The translations under genes were made by a program, and so were the position numbers. Of a stretch of 64,000 nt of DNA, positions 51,801-60,741 are shown in pieces. The stretch is from Tetradesmus obliquus. Its lineage: Eukaryota > Chlorophyta > Chlorophyceae > Sphaeropleales > Scenedesmaceae. The number at the start of each line of letters is the position of its first letter. The stretch's first letter is position 1. The notes under the pieces are model-generated. The model saw only the letters and a list, made by a program, of their open reading frames with translations, was not told the DNA's origin and ran no database searches. Where the stretch lies: positions 2,914,001 to 2,978,000 of the forward strand of contig CP126200.1 in NCBI GenBank assembly GCA_030272155.1. The letters are read 5' to 3'.

Positions 51801-52918
51801 AACGTATGGGTTTTGCATGTCAACGACACCAGCCATCACAGCATTGGCGGATGCATTACCATCTTCCAGTGAATGCAATGTTAGTAATCCCAACACAGGA
51901 CGGCTTTTGCACGGCGGCATGTCCTGCCTGGGACAACACCATGTATGCAGTGATGTGTGACACTCTATTACATATTTGGTTGCTGCTTATGCATTTTTGT
52001 TGCAGGACGGCGGCCACCTGCTGCTGCGGCTGACGCAGCTGCCAGCCTGCCAGCCAGCCGACCTCGTGCCTCCACCATCCAGCAGCAGCATTGCCAGCAG
52101 CAGCAACCCAGCGGCGGCAGCAGCAAAAGACAGCAGCAAAGCTGCTGCTGCTGCTGCTGCTGCTGAAGCGGCTGCATCAGGCCGGGCTGCAGATGGTGCT
52201 GAGGGGGCTGCTGCGGGGCTGACAGATCAGGTCAGCGCGCTGCTGCAGAAGACTGTTCATGATGCAGAGAGCCAGGTGAGCGCTGTTGATGGACTTGGTT
52301 TAAAAGCTGGTGGTGGGGTGTGGGTTGTAGCGCTTTGTACAGGCTCCAAGTCTGTGTACATGCTATAGCGCTGTGACAAATGCAGAGAGCCAAGTGAGTC
52401 CAGTAGCAACATGAGACGAGCAGCGTGGATGCCAGTGCGCATGGCTGTCATGTTGAAAAAGGCTGGTGTCAGGCATGCTGAGCTGCTGACGATGGCAATG
52501 TCTCTGCAGCGTGACAGAAACGTTCAGCAATGCATAAAGTATACATTCGGAACATCAAGTGTAGGGCAGCAGGTGGAGACGCCTGTATTGCAAGCATTCC
52601 AACCCCATTGCTGTTGACTGTGTAGGTCTATCTCCAAAGCCGTTGTTGCCGCCAATGTTAGCTCATGTCTGTTGCTGAACACTAACAAGTAACGTTTCCT
52701 TTGCTGTGTCATCTGCCATGCCACGTGGGGGCAGATCAACGGCGCTGTTGGGCAGCTGTCAGATGCAGCAGCAGTTGCTGGCAGCTGGTGGAGCAGCACC
52801 AGCAGCAGCGTGGGCAGTTGGATCAACAGCAGCATCCCAACCCTGATCAAACCCACGAGCAGCGGCAGCAGCAGCAGCAAGAGGAAAGAAAGCGGCGCAG
52901 ACGGTGCCAGGAAGGAAG

Positions 52919-52973
<55 letters not shown>

Positions 52974-53052
52974 TGTAACGCAGCAGAAAGACAAGGCTGC
53001 CTCTGCTGTGGCGCAACAGGCAGACACCAGGCAGGAAGAAACGACCAATGCC

Positions 53053-53085
<33 letters not shown>

Positions 53086-54054
53086 GAGAATGCACAGCCT
53101 CCGCCTTCTGCTGACTTGAGGCACATTGCTTGGTCCTGGAACTGGGGTGGCTTTGGGCTACCACAGCAGCAGCAACGGCAGCAACAGCAGCAGCAGCAGC
53201 CAAAGGCTCAGCAGACCAGCCAGCAGCTGCTGCCACAGCCTGCAACAGACACACAACAGCAGCAAAAGGCAGCTGCAGATGCTGTCGCGGAGCGCCGCAG
53301 CAACGGCAGCAGCAGCAGCAGAGGTGCGGCTGCTGGCGGTTCAGGGCACCCTGGGTTCCCTAACTTCTTAGGGGTGTTTGGTGGTGCCCTGAACCCTCAG
53401 GCCAGCAGGGAGTCTAGTCGGCAGACAACAGGCAACAAGCAGCAGCAGCAGCAGGAGCAGCAGCAGGGGCCTGCTGCAGCCGCCAAGCCACCCTCCATGG
53501 GTGTGCAGCGGCAGACTGTTCTGTTAGATCCTGTGGACAACGTCACAGGCGGCATAGTGCGGCCAAGCGGCAACGGCAGCAGCAGCAGCGACACACCAGC
53601 AGCAGCGGCAGGCGCGCTCCAGAGCCCACCCAGCAGTGGCCAGGGCTCTGATGGTGCTGGCCCAGCTGCTCCCTCTACCACCAGTGGCAACGGTGTCAGC
53701 AGCAGCAGCAGCAGCAGCAGCCTCAGCAGCGCAGGTGCTGGGAAGCCTAGCCCTGAGCGTGCTGCAAACAGCAGCGGGACTTCCATGGTCCAGCAGCAGC
53801 AAGTCAGGGAGCAGCAGGTCAAGCAGCAGCCGCAGCCGCTCATGGCTCAGTCCAGTGCTACTGCTGCTGCTGCTGGCAGTGCTGCTGCTGCTGCTGCTGG
53901 CAGTGCTGCTGCTGCTGCTGCTGGCAGCGCTGTGTCCAGCCACCCCTTGGCCGCTGATGCCTGGTCGTATGACGGTGAGGGTGATGAGGAGCAAGGTGTG
54001 GCAGCTGGCAGTGCCTGGGAGGGCGCAGCAGAAGAGGAGCAGGAGGAGTTTTGA
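42849..54054 (+). CDS. SMP-domain and C2-domain lipid-transfer protein (E-Syt/NTMC2-like)
   Basis: Fourteen exons, all phases closing: 42849-43203, 43619-43866, 44256-44490, 44771-44838, 45056-45226, 45509-45693, 45943-46176, 46688-46896, 47216-47361, 47661-48260, 50225-50443, 50808-51770, 52006-52275 and 52735-54054; 1740 residues. The N-terminus is Arg/Ser-rich, like an organelle leader. A hydrophobic segment TLLWAPLLGAVFLAVL (about 119-134) is followed by the SMP start VESAAWMNRLMQDMWGTFWQ. The SMP runs through GWEVEIADVSIGSFAPEL, IMPLLQHRMLLL and DMLVEPRRIAVSLD. A degenerate C2 follows (VGNP-type wording in SPSGAPWRVTLPMAG), then a C2 with VVEARGLSLPG and NSSSPIFNETFAL, and a third C2-like piece LKVLLFDPDDV...GRADLDV...WEGWIKLDKDGGHLLLRL. 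The last ~440 residues are Gln/Ser/Ala-rich. SMP proteins move glycerolipids at membrane contacts; a plastid or ER contact role is inferred. Intron 44491-44770 starts with GC. Confidence 0.82.
46254..46345 (+). repeat. Echo of SMP-C2 exon 45943-46176 end
   Basis: This repeats the CQLWVAAAR...LFW segment (shared 20-mer CCAGCTGTGGGTGGCTGCTG) with changes and no usable donor. Confidence 0.75.
46376..46612 (+). repeat. Two echoes of SMP-C2 exon 46688-46896 start
   Basis: Copies at about 46376-46453 and 46530-46612 of the codons for GNPVATRWSPSGAPWRVTLP precede the true exon; the spacing is about 155 bp. The first copy keeps a CACAG acceptor but has a 1-nt insertion (GGCGGCCCCC against GGCGCCCCC) that shifts the frame to an early TGA. 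The second has lost the acceptor. The inter-copy DNA (CATACCTTGCATGTGAA) is also repeated, so exon and intron were duplicated together. Confidence 0.88.
48356..48378 (+). repeat. Echo of SMP-C2 exon 47661-48260 end with donor
   Basis: About 22 bp repeat the EAVIQ|GTGAGG exon edge 115 bp downstream (GAGGCTGTCATGCAGGTGAG). Confidence 0.65.
48395..50095. other. Alternating purine-pyrimidine intron (Z-DNA-prone)
   Basis: Most of the 1964-bp intron 48261-50224 is made of TG, CG and CA dinucleotide steps in degenerate words such as TGTGCGTG and GCGCGCGTGC, for about 1.7 kb. Open frames here read as Cys/Val/Arg/Ala or His/Thr/Arg low complexity on both strands and are not genes. Confidence 0.85.
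52378..52397 (+). repeat. Echo of SMP-C2 exon 52006-52275 end
   Basis: A copy of the ATGCAGAGAGCCA|GTGAG exon edge (AAGTGAG here) about 105 bp downstream of the true donor. Confidence 0.55.
52921..52971 (+). repeat. Coding poly-Gln tract in SMP-C2 protein
   Basis: About 17 consecutive CAG codons in the last exon. Further CAG/AGC runs at 53057-53085 and 53161-53200 read as Gln, and those at 53699-53722 as Ser. Confidence 0.9.
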
Positions 54055-55761
54055 ATTCGAATCTGCAGAAGCAAGGAGTGGAAGCATTAAAATGCGGCCA
54101 TGAGTGCATTGCTGGGACCGTTGCTGGATGTGGCTTCTGTAGCATGATAGGTTGATGCTGCTGCAAGGCTGCTTGCAAGGTTACCCCTGCAGAAGGAGGT
54201 ATGTTCCTGTCAGTTGGATTATGCTGGTGTAGAGTTGAAATGGGCATCAGCATGTACAGCCCTTTGTGTGTACAGTTATCCTGCACATAGTGCCTCTGCG
54301 TGTGTTTGTTGTGGTGTGAGCTTTCTTTGGTCTGTTGGTGCATGCTCGGTTGTTGTTGTGCTTGTACACAAGCACTGTCTCCCAGTACTGCGGTTCTTTT
54401 TTGGAATATGCGGCCAGTTGTCCGTGACTGAAATCGTCAGTGCTCTGGACAGTGGCTGTCAGCAACTTGAATGTGCTCGTTGTTGTTTAGCAGGGCCAAT
54501 GGCGTTGATGTTATGGCTTGATACTATCTGCCTACTGCCTAGTAGGCAACATTGTTAACCATGATCATGTATGCTGTAGAGCAAAGGTTCAGCTGGGAAC
54601 GTTGAAGGTTGGCTGCTGTTGGCGTCATACACAGCCGTGTGCGGCAGCTGTGCCACATGCCATGGTTGGTACTTGGTACTTAGATGGGCGGCATCTTCTG
54701 CATGCAGCCCTGCATCGTTCTTAGAACGACCAGTGGTCCGGATATACATGTGGCCGCAGCAGCTACAATGCTGCGCCGCCAGCAGACATGGCCCGGGTCC
54801 GTCCAAAGCTCTAAGTCTGACAGGCTCATTTGAGGTTTGGACTCTGTTGCGGCTCTGTTTCAAGGAGCTGTTGTAATCCTCAGCAACTGCAAGCGCATGC
54901 AGAAATACAGTCAACCCTTTTTTGTTACCAGTCATTCCTTGAGCAGCCTGAGGGGAGGACACCAGCCTGCAAGGGCAATTATCAGCACAAGCACTCAAAA
55001 CATGCAGTGCGTACCAAACCAACGTCCTGTGCCCCACTCTTGAGCGCCTTCAACAAGGCTGCCGTCAAGCCTAAGCCTTGACTCAGCCTTCAGCTCCTAG
55101 GCTCAAATTGAAGGCAGTGCGTGCGACCGACCGAAACTGAGAAGCCATAAACCAGACTGTCCATCTTTTAAAGATTACAGCCTCTGGTTACACAAAATAT
55201 CAAATACAACTGCCTGTCACTTAGCTAAGACAGCTGCTAGTTGAGCAAAGGCACCCATGTGTGGTGGGCACAAGCACATCCACACAAATGTACAGCTGCT
55301 GCCTGTTTCTGATGTTCTGCTTATAAAAAGATAATCCTGCCAAACTGGTTGCCACCATCGATCAGCTGATGCTCACAGCAAACCGAAGAAGCGCTACCAC
55401 GGTAGATGACAGGGCCAATGCCCCCTGTAGTAGTTCGACGCAACTTGAGTGCTTGAAGCACACCGGATCACAAAAACCAGATTACGGAATAAAGGCACTA
55501 TGGACCCTGCTGGGCTGCCTGCTGCGGCTACCTACAAACCAACATACAAGGCATACACATACATCTGCCTATGCCACAGCAAACTGAAGCAACCCTACAG
55601 GCTGCAGCACCTGATGATGAGGCTGCAGCACCTGCGTCATCATCACCCGCCAACATCCCAAACATAACACAACAATAATACTCAACAGCTTGCGGTGCTC
55701 ACCAAGACCAACCTGCAGAGCAGCTGCATTCTGCAGACTGTCAACTGCCTAGCTGGCAGCA
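54055..55761. other. Tail-to-tail intergenic region SMP-C2 / CNNM
   Basis: This contains both 3' UTRs. TGTAA at 54872-54876 (plus) is a candidate for the SMP-C2 gene, and TTACA at 55187-55191 (TGTAA on the minus strand) for the CNNM gene. No exon was recognised. Confidence 0.5.
54872..54876 (+). terminator. Candidate TGTAA polyadenylation word, SMP-C2 gene
   Basis: TGTAA about 820 nt after the stop; the first clear plus-strand copy seen. Confidence 0.25.
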
Positions 55762-58229
55762 CTAACTGCGTTCGCCAGTGCCGAGCAGCGGTTGCTTCTC
55801 ACCGCTGCTTCTGCCCCTGACAGCCTCACCAGCGCCGGCACTAGCCGCACCTGCGCTGCCGCCAGCCAGTGCTGCTGCAGCAGAAGCCAGCGACGCTGCC
55901 ACACTCGCAGTAGCGGCGCCAGCTGACAGCCCGCTTGCTGCACCACCACCACCTCCAGCAGCAGCGCTGCTAGGGATGCCGCCCTCACTGGACATCGCCA
56001 TGCGGATGCCAGCAGCTGATCCAGCACCACCAGCAGCGGCTGCAGCTGCCAGGCCCAGCGAGCTTGCGCTGCGCTGCTTGACCAGCTTGCGCACCGTGAC
56101 TGTTGTTGCGCGTGCGCCGCCTCCCGCAGGGCTGTGCCGTGTCAGCGTGGGGGCCAGCGCCTTGCGCAGCTGAGCTGGCAGGGACTGCGCCAGCGCAGCC
56201 GCATTGACTGCAGGACAGCAAGCAGGAGGCAGGGCGGCAAGCGCATGCAGGTGGTCAGCCACGGCGCCAGGCGCATTGCTGGCGAAACAAGGAGCACAGC
56301 AGACGGGGCGTTGTCTGCTTGGTGGCACAATCCAGGACACTTCATCCCCTGCTGTGTTGGCTGTGGGCCCTGCTGCAGCTTGCTGTTGATTTGGAGGGCG
56401 TAATGAAGCAGGCCACGAGCTCTGCAGGGCACAGGCAGAATACAACAGCACCACACGTGCATTGCGCAGCTTCTGCTACCTGCTTGCAGCTCCGTTGCCC
56501 CTCCCTCAACCAACCCTCACCATCCCCCGCACCCTACAGCAACAGCCTCACCACCCAAACACCAGCACGCCACACCCACCTGCAATCGTCCGCTCGTTGT
56601 CCAAGTAAAGGTCCGTCTCATCCACAATCTCTGCCTGCATCAGCTCCTCAATAACATCCTCGATTGTGATAATCCCAATTGGCACTGCTACGCCCTCTGG
56701 AGCGCCTTCTACGCCCGGCGGCAGCAGTGGCGCAGCCTGGAACACACTCGGCAGCGGCCCACTCAAGCTGCGGGAGTGCCCGCTCTTGCTGCTCCTGCGT
56801 GCCCGCCGCTCCCCTCCTTCCGGCCCAGACTCAACGCCCGAGCCGCTTCCATTGCTGTCGTGACGCCTGTGCTGCGGATCTTGCTGCTGCTGCTGCTGCT
56901 GCTGACTGCCTCCATCCTGCTGCTGCTGCTGCTGCCGCCTCAGCAGCTCCGGTGCAGGGCTGCCAAACACCTCTGGCTCTGTGCTGAACTGCACGCTGCG
57001 GCCCACAGCGGGCGTGCCCTGTGCGCCACTGGCAGCTGCACGTCTGCTGCCTGCAAACCCGCCAAGGCCCTCTAAGGCGCTACCTGAGGGGCTGCCGGCC
57101 GCTAGCTCCTGTTCCCGCTGCTGCTGCTGCCCGTTTCTGCCCAGAACGTCAAACGCAGGCCCATCACCAGTGCTCTGCCACTGCTGTTTGCTGAACAGCA
57201 GATGCTGGGGTGGCTGCACTGCAAAGCCAAACCCGAGCATCTCCTGTTCAGGATACAGCTCCGCCACATCCCCGTTGCCCTGCTGCTCTTCTTCTGCCGC
57301 AGCCGCTGCAATCCAGGCAGCAGCAGAGGCAGCGCCAGAGCCGGCAGTGGTGGCAACGCTGGCCGCATCACTCTCCCGTGGGGGCGGCTGCAGCAGCTGC
57401 TGCTGCTCCTCAGCCGGCTGCAGCAGCGCAGACTGAAACTGCTGCTTGCGCTTGCGGTTCTTGCCTTTGAAGCTCAGGATGGATGCCAGCGGGCTGCCGC
57501 CGCTGCTCTTGCTGCTGTCGCTGGCTGCTTCCGCTCTTGCAGCCGCCTCCTCGGCTGCACGTGCTGCTGCGGCTGCTGCTGCAGCTGCTGCGCGCGCTGT
57601 GGCTGGTGTGTCAGTCAGCACCACCATGTGGCTCCTGCCTGTCTGGAAGAGCTTCAGCATGTCGTACATGGGCGTGTCGGCAGGCAGCCTGCAGGGGCAG
57701 CAGCAGCGGCATCAGCAGCCAGGTGAACAAGCAGGTGACAGGAGTGACGCGAGCAAGCCTTGTGTCGGGCAAGCTTGCTGCACCATGCAAGCAGGCCGCT
57801 ACCATCGGTACAGCACTCAGCCGCATCAAGCGCACTGTCTTGGAACCCAGCTTGAGCCGTGCTGCCCCTGCCCATCCCCTTCCTGCAGCGCACCTGGGCA
57901 GGCTGCGCATGCGCACGTCGCTCATGAGCTCGACTAAATAGCCCCCCTCAAGCCTTGCTGCAAATCGCCCCCCACCCACAAACACACCCTCCTACAGCCG
58001 CACCTGGGCAGGCTGCGCATGCGCACATCGCTGACGGGCACCTCCTGGTGCGTCTTGTACTGCAGCAGCTCCTTCACCAGGATGAGCCCGATGATGGAGC
58101 TCCTGTCGCCGCTGGTGTGCACGGGGATGCGGCTGTGCCCGCTGGCCAGGATGGCGCGCATCGTGGCCATGTTGAGCCGCGCGTCGGCAGGCAGCATGAA
58201 CACCTTGTTCAGCGCCGTCATGGACCTGG

Positions 58230-58304
<75 letters not shown>

Positions 58305-58635
58305 CAGCAGCATGAGTTCAGCACCTGCAGAGCATCGTGGCCATGTTGAGCCGCGCGTCGGCAGGCAGCATGAACACCTTGTTGAGAGCGGTCATGGACC
58401 TGGCAGCAGCAGCAGCAGCAGCATGACGAGTTCAGCACTTGCAGCGCATGGTGGCCATGTTGAGCCCCGCGTCAGCCGGCAGCATGAAAACCTTGTCCAG
58501 AGCGGTCATGGACCTGGAAAGCAGCAGCAGCAGCAGAAGCACAGCAGCATGAGTTCAGCACTTGCAGCGCATCGTGGCCATGTTGAGCCGCGCATCAGCC
58601 GGCAGCATGAACACCTTGTTCAGCGCCGTCATGGA

Positions 58636-58684
<49 letters not shown>

Positions 58685-60243
58685 GCATCAGCGCAGCTGT
58701 TGCAGCATGCAACCTGTGCCCTGCCTGCTGATTGTGCACTAGTCCTGCCCTGCCCTCAAACATCATCAAGCAAGACGCGTAGCCCCCAACTGACTGCGAC
58801 TTGCAAAGTCCGTCAAGTATCTGCTTTTCAGCTGCCTCCTCTCACTTGCGTGCCGTCTTGTTGGTGAGGTCCAGCGCGCCGCAGATGACCTTGATCTCGT
58901 CCTCGCTCAGGTTGCCGCCCAGGCCCTCCTCAGCGCCGTGGATGTCCACCAGCGCCTTCAGCTGGCCACGCCTGTGCGGCAGACGCAGTGGGCACCACAG
59001 TCAGCAGCAACAGCAGCACCATCTGCTGAAGGCGTGAAGCACCACAGACATGCAGGATTACCTCGATACTGAAAGCCGCACACTCAGCATGTGCAGTGCC
59101 ATGAGAAGTGCTGCCAGAGTCAGCTTGCAGGGACTCACCACTAGCTGAGCCGCTGCCTGCTGCTCAAACCAGGCCCAAGGCCGGGGTCGGAACAAGCTGC
59201 TGACATAGATGTGCTCTGCATTTGAGAGGCTGCGGGGGCCCACCTGAACAGCGCCCTGTGGCCGCTGCCCAGGAGGAAGCCATATTCATGCTGCCAAAGT
59301 GTTCAATTAAACATGCCGACTGGCCTTGCAATGCGCTCAGTGCTCTAGCCGCACCTGAACAGTGCCCTGTGGTCGGAGCCCAGCACGAAGTCCAGCAGCT
59401 TGCTGATGGGCCAGCTGATGGGTGACGTCAGCAGCATCAGGCCCCGCACAAACCACGAGCAGTAGTAGCCTATGGCCAGGCCATACCTGCAGGCACAGCA
59501 AATTAATAAAATGTATTGACACAGCCATGGGATGGTTGACAGGCAAAACTTGCAATGCATCAAGTAACACTGTGGCCATTGCTGTGCCGGCTGGGATCGT
59601 GGCCTGGTCACGACATGCCTGGCGAGAACTGCTGTGCCTGCCTGCTGCGTGCCTTACACCACCGCCTAACCTTGCTACGAGAGCAGTGCTGCAGACAGCC
59701 AAGCAGCCATACACGTGGCAATAATCTCATGGGCAGCTGCTTGACGACTGCAGCAGCATGCACCTAGCATACATGCATACGAGCTTCTGCCCACCTGGTG
59801 CACACCGCCTGCGGCAGGATTTCTCCAAACACCAGCACTGCCGTGACAGATATCAGGATGGCTGTGACTGGGTCTGCCAGCCGGTCCAAAAACAGTGGCA
59901 GTGCTTCCATTGCACAGGCGTTGCACAGCAGCAGCGTGACCAGCAGAAAGTGCTGGTTGGTGAGGATGGGCACAATTGCTGCGCTGTACATCTGCTCTCG
60001 CACTGTGCCGCTGCGTTTGAGCACCTCCAGCTCGACTAGGTCCATGCTGCACAGGCCTAGAGTGAGGCCAGACATGATGCCAGCGAAGCAGACCAGTGTG
60101 ATGCTGATGGTGATGAAGGTGGCCCGTTCAGCAGGGCTCAGTTCATGGTGACGGCCTGCCACGGTTGACCCAAGTTCCTGCAGGAGCAGCCTGCTGCCTG
60201 CCTGCAGTGCCATAGCGCTGCTCCACCGCAGAGAGCGCGGCAT
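55762..60243 (-). CDS. CNNM/DUF21-CBS membrane protein (putative Mg2+ or divalent-cation transport)
   Basis: Six exons, all phases closing: 60243-59795, 59486-59355, 58971-58846, 58225-58004, 57688-56580 and 56207-55762; 827 residues. The DUF21 domain comprises ITLVCFAGIMSGLTLGLCSM, DLVELEVLKRSGT, PILTNQHFLLVTLLLCNACA, EALPLFLDRLADPVTAILIS, VLVFGEILPQAVCTR and YGLAIGYYCSWFVRGLMLLT. A linker LSEDEIKVICGALDLTNKTA leads to the CBS pair: MTALNKVFMLPADARLNM, SGHSRIPVH, IIGLILVKELL, then LPADTPMYDMLKLFQTGRSH and GIITIEDVIEELMQAEIVDE. About 230 low-complexity residues rich in Gln/Ala/Ser interrupt the second CBS motif. The C-terminal tail is Ala/Gly-rich. Family members act at the plasma membrane or in organelles (chloroplast in some plants). 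Three extra copies of the CBS exon start lie in intron 58226-58845. Confidence 0.9.
57893..57925 (-). repeat. Echo of CNNM exon 58225-58004 end
   Basis: This repeats the DVRMRSLPR codons with the GTGCG donor about 110 bp downstream of the true donor, preceded by unrelated codons. Confidence 0.75.
58229..58302 (+). repeat. (CAG)n microsatellite at CNNM intron end
   Basis: About 24 CAG units lie directly upstream (in transcript sense) of the acceptor of exon 58225-58004. Shorter runs sit at the same place before each extra copy (58403-58423, 58518-58535, 58640-58683). Confidence 0.95.
58325..58636 (-). repeat. Three extra 75-nt copies of the first CBS exon start, in frame
   Basis: Copies at 58399-58325, 58513-58439 and 58636-58562 each have a (CTG)n-like tract, a CCAG or TCCAG acceptor, an open 75-nt frame (SMTALNKVFMLPADARLNMA and variants, then TMRC or TMLC) and a donor AA or AG|GTGCTG. 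All enter and leave in phase 2, identical to the exon 58846 donor and the exon 58225 acceptor. Any number could therefore be included in frame, adding 25 residues each. Sequence divergence between copies is low but real (for example N to D and R to G in the middle copy). Confidence 0.88.
59240..59275 (-). repeat. Echo of CNNM exon 59486-59355 end
   Basis: A diverged repeat of the DHRALFR exon edge with its GTGG donor about 110 bp downstream of the true donor. Confidence 0.65.
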
Positions 60244-60741
60244 TGCTGCTATTTGCCTGCTTCAAAAGGTGTCCTGCTTATTGCACCCTGGTGCTGCTTG
60301 TTGTTGTGCTCAGGGCACTGTTGCTGCAGCAGGGCAGCCTGCTGCTCATGCCTCACTTTCTCGCATGCTTCAAAAGGTAATGTGACAGATGCAAAGATGC
60401 ATACTTTCAATCATAACTGTCTTACGGAACCAGGCTGGTGTAGTGACCAGCAAATCGTCAAGTTGGTGTGGTGACTTCAGCGATATTTGCAAACAAATAC
60501 GTACATTTGAAGTTGTAGAAGATGTTGCATATGGTTGTGTGCATGCTGACGACAGGACTCGGGAGGTGGTTGACAAACAAGTGTTGTTTCTTTCGACCTT
60601 TGACAATCGGGTGGTGGCTGAACAGAGGCAACTGTGCTTTTGGCTTCTCAACTGCACTCATATCGGTGGTGTTTCTGCTCGATCATGCTGCCTCCAGATC
60701 ACTGACAGCAACCCAGCATACCTCCTGGCCTCCTCGTCAAC
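60244..60741. promoter_or_regulatory. Shared head-to-head promoter region CNNM / DNAJC11
   Basis: The two start codons are 498 bp apart and point away from each other, so both 5' UTRs and core promoters must lie here. Two copies of TGCTTCAAAAGGT (about 60258-60270 and 60367-60379) are the only notable repeated word. No TATA box was placed with confidence. Confidence 0.55.
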
